From the NCBI GenBank assembly GCA_023229825.1, contig JALNYN010000005.1:12583-76582 (forward strand): a stretch of DNA of 64,000 nt. The letters are read 5' to 3'. Shown one piece after another: positions 16,624-26,000 of the stretch; position 1 is the stretch's first letter, and each line of letters begins with the position of its first letter. The notes beneath the pieces are model-generated. The model had not been told where the DNA came from, ran no database searches, and was given only the letters and a program-made list of their open reading frames with translations. Source of the stretch: Minisyncoccota bacterium (GTDB lineage: Bacteria; Patescibacteriota; Minisyncoccia; Phycocordibacterales; CAIJYI01). The position numbers and the translations under genes were made by a program.

Positions 16624-16704
16624 AATTTTAAAGCTTTTTTGTTTAAAAAATAAGGGGTGTGAGCAATTACGATTTTAATTGTCAGAATTCCGAAGGAGGA
16701 ATAC

Positions 16705-17337
16705 ATGAAAAAGTTTATTGGTAAGCTCGGCGTGTTTCTCGCCGATCGGTTTACCGGACGAAACGCTTGTACTTTTGAAGTGCGAGATAAAATAATGACG
16801 CGGGCGAATATGGTGACTCTGCTCGGTATTGTTTTGACGACGATCTATCTTGGTCAGTATACGCTGGGAATACTATTATTTCTTATTCCGGTTATATATC
16901 CATTGACCCCCGTGACTGACGGCGTTGATGGATTTCTTGCGGATTATTACAATGAACACAGCAAGTGGGGAAAAATAGTGGATCCGTTTCGCGACAGATA
17001 TTTCACATTCGTCGCGCTCGGAAATATCTTTATGATCGGAGGCAAGATCATATTACTGCCTCTGCTTATGACCCTCGGTTTTGAATTGCTTATTTGGGTC
17101 GGCGGTTTGATCTTGTACGCCGTCGGTGATGTGCCGAATGTCCACTGCATCGGAAAAGTTCGCGCAGCGGTACATTGGGCGGTCGGATACATAGTCATCA
17201 TTCAATATTATTGGATCGGTACTTTTTACATTCCCATCCTGTGGCTTATGTGGATTATGGCAATCGCGAGTATTGCGGCATATGTATTTTATGTCTATCG
17301 CTATGCGATGAAAAATATAGAACATATTTCTGCGTAG
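16705..17337 (+). CDS. CDP-alcohol phosphatidyltransferase-like membrane protein
   Basis: A 210-residue polytopic membrane protein. The motif DGVDGFLADYYNEHSKWG, followed by KIVDPFRD, fits D-x2-D-G-x2-A-R-x8-G-x3-D-x3-D of CDP-alcohol phosphatidyltransferases in every position except the Arg, which is Asp here. These enzymes move a phosphatidyl group from CDP-diacylglycerol to an alcohol such as glycerol-3-phosphate. Four to five further hydrophobic helices follow. GAAGGAGG precedes the ATG. The Arg to Asp change leaves substrate and even activity uncertain. Confidence 0.7.
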   Translation: MKKFIGKLGVFLADRFTGRNACTFEVRDKIMTRANMVTLLGIVLTTIYLGQYTLGILLFLIPVIYPLTPVTDGVDGFLADYYNEHSKWGKIVDPFRDRYFTFVALGNIFMIGGKIILLPLLMTLGFELLIWVGGLILYAVGDVPNVHCIGKVRAAVHWAVGYIVIIQYYWIGTFYIPILWLMWIMAIASIAAYVFYVYRYAMKNIEHISA

Positions 17338-17340
17338 AAG

Positions 17341-17372
17341 AAGAGGGGGCATTAATGCTCCCTCGTTTTTTT
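17341..17372 (+). terminator. Terminator
   Basis: GAGGGGGCATTAATGCTCCCTC hairpin with GTTTTTTT, four bases after the 17337 stop. Confidence 0.75.
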
Positions 17373-17385
17373 ACCCGAAATGTGG

Positions 17386-17391
17386 TATAAT
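17386..17391 (+). promoter_or_regulatory. Extended -10 promoter, leaderless
   Basis: TGGTATAAT (TATAAT at 17386-17391) stands eight bases before ATG 17400, with no Shine-Dalgarno. Confidence 0.65.
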
Positions 17392-17399
17392 CGAAAAAC

Positions 17400-18116
17400 A
17401 TGAAGATAAAAACGAATCTCCATTTTCATACGGCGGATGATCCTTCTGATCCCGTTTCTTATTCCACCAAAGAGGGGATCGACAAAGCGGTGTCTCTCGG
17501 ATTCGGCGCTCTGGCGATAACCTGCCATCAGAAATATGCTTGGACGGAAGAATATTCCGAATATGCGGAAAGCAAAGGATTGCTTTTTATTCCCGGGATC
17601 GAAATATACATCGGAGAAACAAGGTCGCATTCAAAGTCTCATGTCCTCATCCTGAACGCCACCAAAGGCGCAGAAAATATCCGTACGTTTCGCGAACTCG
17701 ACGCATACAAAAAAGAACATCCCGAATCATTCATCATGGCTCCGCATCCGTATTTTTACGGAAATATTTCTCTCAAAGAATGGCTCGAAAAATACATTCA
17801 TCTTTTTGATGCGGTGGAGCAATCGTGGTTTTATTCGCGCTGGTTTAACCGAAACAAAAAAGGGAAGTCGGTCGCAGAAAAACATAAACTGCCGTTCGTT
17901 TCCACTTCCGACACGCATTTTTTCGATTTTTTGGATACCAATTATTGTACGGTAGAGGCGGAAAGCGCGTCTGTCGAAGCGATCTTTTCCGCCCTTCGCG
18001 AAGGAAAATTCGAGAACACGACATCGCGGCGAAATTTTTGGCGCGACATGGTATGGAAACAAGCAATGTTTTCCTTAAAGACGTATCTGCGCAGAAACAA
18101 GAAACGCGGTCAATAA
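17400..18116 (+). CDS. PHP-domain metal-dependent phosphoesterase
   Basis: A 238-residue PHP-superfamily protein. Visible metal-ligand motifs are LHFHTADD near residue 7, ITCHQKYA near 41, GIEIYIG near 67, APHPYF near 118 and STSDTHF near 165. PHP phosphoesterases hydrolyse phosphoester bonds on nucleotides or sugar phosphates; the substrate here is not determined. The C-terminal tail is very basic. The mRNA is probably leaderless. A second, different PHP protein lies at 41958-42971. Confidence 0.82.
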   Translation: MKIKTNLHFHTADDPSDPVSYSTKEGIDKAVSLGFGALAITCHQKYAWTEEYSEYAESKGLLFIPGIEIYIGETRSHSKSHVLILNATKGAENIRTFRELDAYKKEHPESFIMAPHPYFYGNISLKEWLEKYIHLFDAVEQSWFYSRWFNRNKKGKSVAEKHKLPFVSTSDTHFFDFLDTNYCTVEAESASVEAIFSALREGKFENTTSRRNFWRDMVWKQAMFSLKTYLRRNKKRGQ

Positions 18117-18135
18117 AAGCTCCTTCTTTGGGTAC

Positions 18136-18164
18136 TTGCATAAATTCATTAAGTGTGGTATAAT
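18136..18164 (+). promoter_or_regulatory. Promoter of the glycosyltransferase gene
   Basis: TTGCAT (18136-18141), 17 bp, TATAAT (18159-18164) with an extended TGG before it. The leader is about 35 nt. Confidence 0.7.
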
Positions 18165-18205
18165 GAAAGTTACATTAAGTTTCAAAATCTTTAGTATATA
18201 GGTAC

Positions 18206-19453
18206 ATGTCGGAATTTTTGATCATCGTTACGAATATTTTGCTTTTTATCACCTTATACGCTCAGGTGCTTTTGCTGTTTACCTTCTTTGAAAAGAAGAA
18301 CGTGTTTGCGAATACCGGCGGAGGCGATGACGCGCCGCTCCAAAGATATCCCATCGTGACCATTGTCGTGCCGGTGTGGAATGAAGAAAAAACGCTCGGC
18401 GGAACCATCGAGTCGCTGCTCGCGCTCGACTATCCGAAAGACAAACTCGACATCATCATCGTTGATGACGGAAGTACGGATCACACGCGCGAGGTGGCAA
18501 ACACTTTTAAATCACATCCTGAGGTCAGAGTATATTCTAAAACGAACGGGGGAAAGCATACGGCGGTCAACCTCGGCATATCAAAAGCAAAAGGAGAATT
18601 TCTCGGCTGTCTCGATGCCGATTCCTTCGTCGACAAAGACGCGCTTACTCGCATTGTTCGCTGTTTTGAAGATCCGAAGGTCATGGCGGTCACGCCGGCG
18701 ATCAAAGTTCATACTCCTGAAAATATGCTTCAAAAAATGCAGAGCGTGGAGTACGATATGGGAATTTTTCTCCGCAAGGTGTACGGTTCAATGAACGCGA
18801 TCCATGTCGCCCCCGGACCTTTTTCCATTTTTCGCAAGGAAGTTTTTGACAAACTGGGAGGTTATATAAAAGCTCATAATACCGAGGACATGGAATTTGC
18901 CATGCGAATGCACAAAAATCATTTCCCGATCGCAAATGTCTATGATTCGTACGTGTATACCGTCACCCCGAAAACCGTCAAAGGTTTATATAAACAACGT
19001 CTGCGCTGGGTCTATGGTTTCCTCGAGAACGCATCAGATTATCGAAGCATGATATTCAATCGAAAATACGGAAATCTGGGAATGTTCACTCTGCCCGCCG
19101 CCGTAATATCTATTTTTGCCGCGCTCTTCTTTACCGGTCTTGCCATCTCTCGTCTGCTTACCAGCGTGTGGAGGAAGATGGTGGAAATACAGGCGGTCGG
19201 AATACCCCTTCACTTCGAGTGGCCGCACTTTGATTGGTTCTTCGTAAACACCAGCGAGACCGCCGTCGTCGTATATGCGCTTTCTCTCTCGACCATATTT
19301 GTCATTCTCGTCGGAAAGAAATTGTCGGAAGGAAACATGCGACCGAACATGAACATGGTTTATTTTTTCTTCTTTTATGGTATTATTGCCCCAGCCTGGC
19401 TGTTTAAAGCCGTATATAATGTAGCGTTGAACAAAAAAACAACTTGGAGATAA
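18206..19453 (+). CDS. Processive family 2 glycosyltransferase, membrane-bound
   Basis: A 415-residue GT2 enzyme of the PgaC/BcsA type. An N-terminal helix (residues 3-27) is followed by the GT-A domain: IVTIVVPVWNEEKTLGG, IIIVDDGSTDHT, CLDADSF (the DxD), HNTEDMEFAMRMH (TED) and KQRLRWVYG (QxxRW). Three C-terminal helices follow, at about 295-320, 355-370 and 385-405. The combination predicts polymerisation and export of a beta-linked polysaccharide such as poly-GlcNAc. No cyclic-di-GMP domain or export partner is next to it. The thioredoxin-like gene follows after a repeat. Confidence 0.88.
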   Translation: MSEFLIIVTNILLFITLYAQVLLLFTFFEKKNVFANTGGGDDAPLQRYPIVTIVVPVWNEEKTLGGTIESLLALDYPKDKLDIIIVDDGSTDHTREVANTFKSHPEVRVYSKTNGGKHTAVNLGISKAKGEFLGCLDADSFVDKDALTRIVRCFEDPKVMAVTPAIKVHTPENMLQKMQSVEYDMGIFLRKVYGSMNAIHVAPGPFSIFRKEVFDKLGGYIKAHNTEDMEFAMRMHKNHFPIANVYDSYVYTVTPKTVKGLYKQRLRWVYGFLENASDYRSMIFNRKYGNLGMFTLPAAVISIFAALFFTGLAISRLLTSVWRKMVEIQAVGIPLHFEWPHFDWFFVNTSETAVVVYALSLSTIFVILVGKKLSEGNMRPNMNMVYFFFFYGIIAPAWLFKAVYNVALNKKTTWR

Positions 19454-19455
19454 CG

Positions 19456-19536
19456 AGCTTTCAGCTGTTAGGTTTTAGGTGTTAGCTTATCGGCCGGCGG
19501 AAAGCTAAAACCTAAAACCTAAAAGCTAAAAACTAA
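19456..19536. repeat. Imperfect inverted repeat of TAAAACC units
   Basis: AGCTTTCAGCTGTTAGG, TTTTAGGTGTTAGCTT and their imperfect complement AAGCTAAAACCTAAAACC, TAAAAGCTAAAAAC flank CGGCCGGCGG. The right arm ends five bases before the next start codon, as in the other periodic repeats here. Confidence 0.7.
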
Positions 19537-19540
19537 ATTT

Positions 19541-20236
19541 ATGCACACCGCAGATTGGAAAAAATATTTATATGTATTGCTGATCACCGTCGCGATCTTT
19601 CTGACGGCTTTTTTTGTGAGCAATACGCTCAGTAATAAAAAGATCGAAGATATCCAAACGGCGCAGAACCGCGTCTCCATCGACATCCTTTCTTCTGAAA
19701 CGCAGTTCGATCTTTTATCCGAATCTTCATGCGAGACCGTCGGAGATACTTCTTTGTCAAAAGACCTTGATTCTTTGGGGGCGAAACTTTCCTATGCGGA
19801 AGTGAATTTAAATGACACCAATACGGAGGACGTCTTGTGGCTCAAAAAAAATTACACGCTGCTTGAGATCAAAGATTATATTCTCATGAGAAGGCTTTCC
19901 TCAAGCTGCGAGGAGAAACCCGTGTTTATTCTCTATTTCTATTCCAACGCTAAAGGAGCTTGTCCGGATTGCCAGAAAGAAGGAGCCGTCCTGACCGAAC
20001 TCCGAAAAAAATATCCCGGACTTCGCGTGTACTCCTTTGATTATGATCTCGATCTTGCCGCTTTGAAGACGCTGGTATCGCTTTACGACATTCAGCCCAA
20101 TTTGCCGGCGCTCGTAATTCATAAACAGGTGGGTTATGGATTCAAGACTATCGAGGAAGTGGAAACTATGATGCCGGAACTGGCGACCCTGACCGGAACT
20201 ACGACCGTGGCAACATCAACTCCGGAGAAGAAATAA
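19541..20236 (+). CDS. Membrane-anchored thioredoxin-fold protein with CPDC
   Basis: A 231-residue protein with a single N-terminal signal anchor (residues 9-28), so the rest is outside the membrane. The C-terminal half has a thioredoxin fold: PVFILYFYSNAKGACPDCQKEGAVL with a CPDC redox pair, then LRVYSFDYDLD and the cis-Pro-like NLPALVIH. Additional cysteines at about residues 66 and 126 may pair. It probably acts as an extracytoplasmic thiol-disulphide protein. The tail is Thr/Ser-rich. Confidence 0.7.
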   Translation: MHTADWKKYLYVLLITVAIFLTAFFVSNTLSNKKIEDIQTAQNRVSIDILSSETQFDLLSESSCETVGDTSLSKDLDSLGAKLSYAEVNLNDTNTEDVLWLKKNYTLLEIKDYILMRRLSSSCEEKPVFILYFYSNAKGACPDCQKEGAVLTELRKKYPGLRVYSFDYDLDLAALKTLVSLYDIQPNLPALVIHKQVGYGFKTIEEVETMMPELATLTGTTTVATSTPEKK

Positions 20237-20270
20237 AGATACCAATATACGAATGAATACGAATATAACG
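20237..20270. repeat. ATACGAAT repeat, half element
   Basis: ATACCAATATACGAATGAATACGAATATA matches the left arm of the large inverted repeat at 35448-35573 and the copy at 41905-41957. Confidence 0.6.
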
Positions 20271-20356
20271 CCGCCAAAAAACATCACCAAAAAATAGACA
20301 TTTACACAGTAAATTGTTACAGTTAATTTCGGATAAAGGTACCTAGGGAGGAAATG

Positions 20357-20536
20357 ATGGCTGGAAATAAAAAAGACCATATCGTGAATGCGGTATTGTT
20401 TGCGTGCACTATCGGACTCTGTATTATTTTGTATTTTGCTCCGCAAGAAGATGAATTTTTGCAATTTATCGCCAAGTCCGGCTTCGGGATCGCGGTCTCA
20501 CTTTTGCTGATAAACGTTATTACCGATCGCCTTTGA
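20357..20536 (+). CDS. Small membrane protein
   Basis: A 59-residue protein with two hydrophobic helices (about residues 10-25 and 35-54) joined by an acidic loop (APQEDEF). Two adjacent ATGs are available (20354 and 20357). GGGAGG at 20345-20350 gives better spacing to the second. A terminator follows. Unknown function. Confidence 0.55.
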   Translation: MAGNKKDHIVNAVLFACTIGLCIILYFAPQEDEFLQFIAKSGFGIAVSLLLINVITDRL

Positions 20537-20546
20537 TCAGGAAATC

Positions 20547-20579
20547 AATCTCCGCCGGTTCGTTCGACGGAGATTTTTT
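20547..20579 (+). terminator. Terminator
   Basis: AATCTCCG and CGGAGATT pair around CCGGTTCGTTCGA and run into T6. Confidence 0.75.
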
Positions 20580-20598
20580 GTGACGGACGATGTCGAAA

Positions 20599-20627
20599 TT
20601 GACATTATGGCAACAATTTGTTATTGT
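20599..20627 (+). promoter_or_regulatory. Promoter within a TTGAC-GTCAA inverted pair
   Basis: TTGACA (20599-20604), 17 bp, TATTGT (20622-20627), immediately followed by CAA so that TTGACA and TGTCAA are inverted. The layout closely resembles the minus-strand promoter at 16477-16505. Confidence 0.6.
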
Positions 20628-20670
20628 CAACTTCGGACAAAGTTGTTGTTCCAAAAATCGAGGAGAAGAA

Positions 20671-20838
20671 ATGTTAATCCTAAAACGTCTTGCCGGTCTG
20701 CTGATTATTATTTCCGTTATTGTTGCAATGGTCGCCACGGTAGATATCGATGATAGTTTATATAAAATTTCTCTGGTGGTTAATTTTGGGTTAACTAGTT
20801 ATATCGGCTGGGCTTTATTATTGGGATGGATAAAATAA
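20671..20838 (+). CDS. Very small membrane protein
   Basis: A 55-residue protein with two helices (MLILKRLAGLLIIISVIVAM and VVNFGLTSYIGWALLLGWIK) and a short acidic loop. GAGGAGAAGAA directly before ATG 20671 decides the start. It has its own promoter and terminator, so it is probably a real gene. Confidence 0.6.
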   Translation: MLILKRLAGLLIIISVIVAMVATVDIDDSLYKISLVVNFGLTSYIGWALLLGWIK

Positions 20839-20846
20839 TATGCATT

Positions 20847-20880
20847 AACGCTGTCGGCATAGTCCGACAGCGTTTTTTTT
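20847..20880 (+). terminator. Terminator
   Basis: AACGCTGTCGG CATAGT CCGACAGCGTT with T8. Confidence 0.85.
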
Positions 20881-20900
20881 GTATCATTGTACGAAAATGA

Positions 20901-20911
20901 TATACTATACT
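20901..20911 (+). promoter_or_regulatory. Extended -10 promoter of xseA, leaderless GTG start
   Basis: TGATATACT (TATACT at 20901-20906, overlapping a second at 20906-20911) lies six bases before GTG 20913, with TTGTAT at 20879-20884 as a possible -35. Confidence 0.6.
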
Positions 20912-20912
20912 G

Positions 20913-22562
20913 GTGGAAAATCTTGAGCAAAAACGACGAGTTTTGAAACGACTGCGCGAATGGAGAGATGCGGAGGCTAAACGCATGGGCCTTGATTTTT
21001 TTCGCGTGCTTTCCAACGATGCGGTAAATGGCATCGCGGAAACTTTGCCGACGACGAAAGAAGCGCTTTTGGAAGTGAAAGGGATCGCCGAGAAAAAATG
21101 GCAGACGTACGGGAGGGATATTCTTGCCATTGTGGCGGAAGAAACGACGCAAGGACTTTTTGCGACGGATGCCGTCGCCGGACGGGGGTTGTACCCCCGT
21201 TCGAAACGTTTGGATGAAAGCACGGAAGAAACAATAACCAAAACATCCGAACAGGGGTACAACCCCAGTCCGGCGGACGGAAATTATGACGAAACTGAAA
21301 ACGATGGCTCCCGCGATGGCTATCGACAATCCGGCGAAAAGGTCTTTACTGTTGCCGACTACTTGGAAATTCTTAATACCGGACTCCGGCAGTTTGAAGC
21401 GAAAGTCATTGGCGAGATCACCAGTTTGGATATTCGCGACAAATATATTTTTTTCAGCATCAAAGATAAAAAGGACAACGCGATGATGTCGTGTTTCATG
21501 TGGGGCTCGTCGTATAAAATGAGCGGAATTTTACTGGAAGAAGGAATGGAAGTGGCGGTGCATGGTTTTCCCGAAATGTACAAGCCGAGCGGACGCATGA
21601 CGTTCCGCGCCGACAGCGTGGAATTGGTAGGCGAAGGCGCGCTTAAAAAAGCATACGATGAACTGAAAAAGAAACTTGAAAAGGAAGGGCTGTTTTTGGA
21701 GAGCAGAAAAAAACCGATCCCCGAATATCCTCAAAATATCGGGCTGATAACATCAGAAACCGGCGCGGTCATTCACGACTTTTTGAATAACATCGGAAAA
21801 TTCGGTTTCAAAATATCATTCCGCGATTCGCGCGTGGAAGGCGCGCTGGCGGTGAAAGAATTGGTGAGTGCTGTGAAATATTTTAAAAAACAAAAATCTA
21901 TTGATGTATTAGTTTTGATCCGCGGAGGCGGTTCGCTCGAATCCTTGCAGGCGTTCAACAATGAAGCGCTGGTGCGCGAAATTGCCGATTGCCCGTTTCC
22001 CGTGCTGGTCGGCATCGGACACGACAAAGATGTGCCGCTCGTTTCGCTTGTTGCAGACAGAGCCGGCTCAACACCGACGGCCGTCGCCAAACTGCTTAAT
22101 TCGACGTGGGAGCAAGCGCTGGCGAAGGTACGGCTTCACGAACAAAAAATTTTGAATCGTTTTTCAGAAGCATTATATGAGAAAAAAGATAATTTGCGCG
22201 ATCGTTCGGAACACATCGAAAAAAAATTCCGCATGATCTTTGAGAGATTTCGAAACGCGGAAGAAAAAATAAAAAGAAATTTCGTCGCTATCGGAAGCGC
22301 CATGGCGCGTGCAAAAGAACGGCTCGATCACTCGCAGAAAACATTAAAAGAAAAATTAACTGATGACATTCGGCGCTCTAAAGAAAAGATCATATACATC
22401 GAAAAAATGCTTGTCGCGAATAACCCCATGCGCCAGCTGAAACTCGGATATTCGCTCGCTCTTTCAAAAGGCAAGGTGGTAAGAAAGATAGAAGATGTTG
22501 CGAGCGGCGATGAAGTTGATATCAGGGTAGAAAATGGGACGATTAAAACAAAAGTGGAATAA
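20913..22562 (+). CDS. xseA: Exonuclease VII large subunit with fused N-terminal HRDC domain
   Basis: A 549-residue protein. Residues 1-75 form an HRDC domain (LKRLREWRDAEAKRMGL, then FRVLSNDAVNGIAETLP and LLEVKGIAEKKWQTYG), the nucleic-acid-binding module usually found on RecQ and RNase D. Residues of about 85-125 are encoded by a palindromic repeat element. From residue 143 the normal XseA follows: OB fold (VFTVADYLEILNTGLRQFEAKVIGEIT), nuclease core (IGLITSETGAVIHDF, RGGGSLESLQAFNNE, GIGHDKDVPLVSLVADRAGSTPTA) and a long coiled coil from about 395 to 510. It degrades single-stranded DNA together with XseB, whose gene follows 146 bp downstream. Without the 140-residue extension its length is normal. 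Confidence 0.92.
   Translation: MENLEQKRRVLKRLREWRDAEAKRMGLDFFRVLSNDAVNGIAETLPTTKEALLEVKGIAEKKWQTYGRDILAIVAEETTQGLFATDAVAGRGLYPRSKRLDESTEETITKTSEQGYNPSPADGNYDETENDGSRDGYRQSGEKVFTVADYLEILNTGLRQFEAKVIGEITSLDIRDKYIFFSIKDKKDNAMMSCFMWGSSYKMSGILLEEGMEVAVHGFPEMYKPSGRMTFRADSVELVGEGALKKAYDELKKKLEKEGLFLESRKKPIPEYPQNIGLITSETGAVIHDFLNNIGKFGFKISFRDSRVEGALAVKELVSAVKYFKKQKSIDVLVLIRGGGSLESLQAFNNEALVREIADCPFPVLVGIGHDKDVPLVSLVADRAGSTPTAVAKLLNSTWEQALAKVRLHEQKILNRFSEALYEKKDNLRDRSEHIEKKFRMIFERFRNAEEKIKRNFVAIGSAMARAKERLDHSQKTLKEKLTDDIRRSKEKIIYIEKMLVANNPMRQLKLGYSLALSKGKVVRKIEDVASGDEVDIRVENGTIKTKVE
21172..21280. repeat. Palindromic element embedded in frame in xseA
   Basis: GCCGGACGGGGGTTGTACCC, then CCCGTTCGAAACGTTTGGATG on the left, and CATCCGAACAGGGGTACAAC, CCCAGTCCGGCGGACGG on the right, form nested arms. 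They share the intergenic element at 8514-8712 down to the AACGTTTGG block. It encodes the linker between the HRDC and OB domains without breaking the frame. Confidence 0.75.
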
Positions 22563-22569
22563 AACAATC

Positions 22570-22685
22570 CTTCGTCGTCATTCCGGCCCACGAGCCGGAA
22601 TCCACGTCCGTCGAAAACGTGGATCCCGGGTCCATCCTTCGCAAAGGCTTCGGCATGGCGCAGCGTTGCCCGGGATGACGGACAG
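22570..22685. repeat. CGTCATTCCGG palindromic repeat pair
   Basis: CGTCATTCCGG...CCGGAATCCACG and CGTGGATCCCGGGTCC...CCCGGGATGACG face each other. The second contains the extra insert CATCCTTCGCAAAGGCTTCG, also present at 44805-44918 and in the hypF tail. It lies between xseA and xseB. Confidence 0.8.
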
Positions 22686-22708
22686 GGTGTTAGCTAAATA
22701 GTAAATAT

Positions 22709-22924
22709 ATGGAAAAGAAAACAAATGGAGTAAATTTGAACGAAACTTTGAAAAAATTGGAAGCCATTTCTTCTTGGTTTGATTCTCAGCGCGAGGTCGA
22801 TGTGGAGGAAGGACTGAAGAAAGTAAAAGAGGGTGCCGAACTGATCAAAGCGAGCAAGGCGCGTCTTGCAGAGATCGAGAATGAGTTTGAAGAAGTGAAG
22901 AAGGGGATGGCGGACGATGATTAA
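22709..22924 (+). CDS. xseB: Exonuclease VII small subunit
   Basis: A 71-residue XseB. It has the family pattern LNETLKKLEAISSWF, then EVDVEEGLKKVKEGAELIKASKARLAEIENEFEEVKK, two helices forming the antiparallel hairpin that wraps the XseA coiled coil. The length is typical. It follows xseA, separated by a repeat pair. Confidence 0.9.
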   Translation: MEKKTNGVNLNETLKKLEAISSWFDSQREVDVEEGLKKVKEGAELIKASKARLAEIENEFEEVKKGMADDD

Positions 22925-23076
22925 AGATTACTGATTAAAGATTTCAGAAATATCTCCTGACGTTCTGCCATAAGTAGAAAAACCCGAGGGTGGGAGTTTA
23001 TCCACGCCTTTGTTTCGTGTGGCGTAGAATTTTTTGATATACTTCAAGCATATTCATTAATTTTTAATCGTTTTTT

Positions 23077-26000
23077 ATGTATCAAAAATTCCAAGCTAAG
23101 CCTATTCACCACAAGGTCTTTTTTCTCGTGATTGCGGCTACCGTTCTTTTAAGCTCTGTTTTTGCCGGAATTTTGTATGCACAAAAAACGCTCGCCTCCT
23201 TAAATCCCGCTCCGTCGAATTTTATTCCAAACGATCCCTTCCAAATAAAAGGAGAAACCTCCGGCATCGACAAACATTTTGCCATCACCGATAGTGAATA
23301 CCTGAACATCACCCTTGATAGTACCGAAAACATCGACCTCAAACTCGTTTCGCGTCCGAAAGTGATTACCATGATGTTCGAGGCGACCACAACAGCCCAA
23401 ACAACTCAAATCACTATCTCCAATTTGGCAAAAGACACCACGTACTACAAATACGAAGACGATTATCACAATCTCACACAATTCACTACCGACTCGAACG
23501 GAAGCTACACCTTCTCCCAAGATATTTCCACCCGCCACTTTGTATTCATCCAAACCAGAAAAAGCACCAAATTCATCGCTGACAACGCCACAGGAGGAGA
23601 TTGTACCACGATCGGAACATGGGAAAGCACAACCAAAACCTGTACCCTAACGCAAGACCTGACGGAAACCATACAGATCGACAGCGACGGCATCACACTC
23701 GACGGGAACGGACATAGCATATTGATCACTCCTGAGTATTCATCTGGCGGGGTGTATCTCTATGACAAAACGGGGGTTACCGTAAAGAACGTTACCATAA
23801 ACGGATCACATAGCGGGGTTAGTATTAGCGGGGGAAGCAACAACCGCGTCGAAAATAGTACTTTTGTGGGTAACACCGGCGGTATTGGTATCAGATACGG
23901 CAACAACAATATCATTTCGAACAATACCCTCATTGGCACCGGTATTACTGTTACTTTTAGCAAAGACAATATTATTGAGTACAATACCGCTAATGATAAT
24001 GATTATAACGGAATTTCTACTACGCTTTCTTCCGGAACCATTATCAGAAACAATACTCTAAATAACAATAGGGTCAGCGGAATATATATTTATGATTCGC
24101 AGTTCAATGATCAGATCATTGATAATACTGCCCAAGAAAATGGATACCAAGATATCGTGCCATTCGGAGCAGAATCACACATACTTAAGTGCTATGATAC
24201 GATAAGAGGAAATATCGGTTCGGGAGGCTATCCGATCGGATATTTCAGCACTTCAACCACTTTAACTTCCGGCACATTCTCAGAACTCATCCTCTGCAAC
24301 GCTGATCACTCCACTATACGCAACGTAAGAGTGCAAGGCTCTGCAGATAAGAAAAACGGTATTTTTTTGATAGCTCTCACGAATGATTCAAAATTCGAAA
24401 ACATCAGCGTTACCAACTCGAACGGATTGCATATTTTGTTTTCCGACCGGAACGAGGTCGCCGGAGGAATGATGGATTCGAATCGGTACGGTATTACTCT
24501 GACGAATGCACATGATAACAGGATCCATGAAAACACGATCTCAAACAGCGAGACGAGCGCTCTTCGCTTTTTTGTGAAACAATCTTCCGACAATACCATT
24601 TACAACAATAATTTTATTAACAACATTTCTCTTTCTTTGGGGGATGGAACTTCCAATATTTTTGATCTCCCAAAACCAATTGGGGGAAATTACTGGGACA
24701 GTTATCATACTACTGCACAAGGTTGCAACGATACAGATAACGATGGTTTCTGTGATGCGCCGTATGTTTTTGGAAATGGCGTGCAGGATAACATTCCGTG
24801 GACAACACAGGACGGATGGAAAAATGTTTCCGAAAAAACTTTGCAATACGGTTCCGTTTGGGAGGACGATCTCATTCAAGACCGAAGGGGAGGAGCGAAC
24901 AAAACCAATTTCTTATTCAAAGTCGTGTATACCGACACGACCGCTTCAACGCCGCACATCAGGCTTGTATTCTCCGGTCCGCAGGGAGAGATCAAACTCG
25001 GCATGGCTCCGGATACTTCCACCACAACCCCTCTCGAATATCACGACGGCAATCTCGCCAACGGCGAAGCATTTTCCCGAACCTTAACCTTCCCGAAAGG
25101 AACGTATCATTACCATTTCGAAACGGAAGACGGAACGGTAAAGCTGGAAAACTCGGAGTATATATTTATGACCGGGTACAGCAATGTGGCGTTTATTCCC
25201 GGGTTGGAAGCTTCACGGCTCTTCAGACCCATTGTGGGAGGAGGCGCGCAGTTATGGCTTCCTGGCGCCAGTGCGCACGCAACAAAACTTTACCTCTCAA
25301 GCACAACAGGTGAAAGTTTGGATCCGTCTATTTATGTTTCAGGTGTGGTAAAAACGGCATATGGGGTAAGTATATATCAGAGTTTTCTTGATAAAATAGA
25401 GGAAATGAAAACCTCCGGCGACATAGAGCGCTTTGAAACTTTCCCTTATGATTGGCGCAAGTATCAGCCGAACGCCGCCACTCAATTAGTGTCAACGGGA
25501 CCGAACGGAGAATTTTACTCAATGATCGATCGGATCAAAGAAATGGCCGATTCTTCACCAACGGGGAAGGTTGCTATAATCACTCATTCAAACGGCGGGC
25601 TTGTGGCAAAAGAATTGGCGGATGCGTTAAAACAACAAGGCAAAGCCAATGATATTGAAAAGATTATCATGGTTGCCGCTCCGGAACTTGGAACTCCAAA
25701 AGCCATACTCGAAATGCTCCATGGAGCTGAACCATTCCTATTAGGCATACCAAACAAAGAGACGACCCGCGAACTCGCCGAAAACATGAAAAGCGCATAC
25801 TCGCTCTTACCGTCCCGTGAATATTTCAACCGACTTGGTACGCCTCTCCGCCCGCTTGTTGAATTCAGTACGACAACACAGGCAACTTTATCTTTCAGAA
25901 ACATTTATGGAAATGATATATCGGATTACGATAATTTGCGCAAATTCTTGCGCGGTGAAAATGGAATAAGAAAAGAACCAGATCCGAGCGTAGTGAATGA

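Noticed and set aside
20799..21329. 176-residue minus-strand frame
   Set aside because: Antisense to the HRDC-XseA N-terminus and the terminator before it; no protein features.
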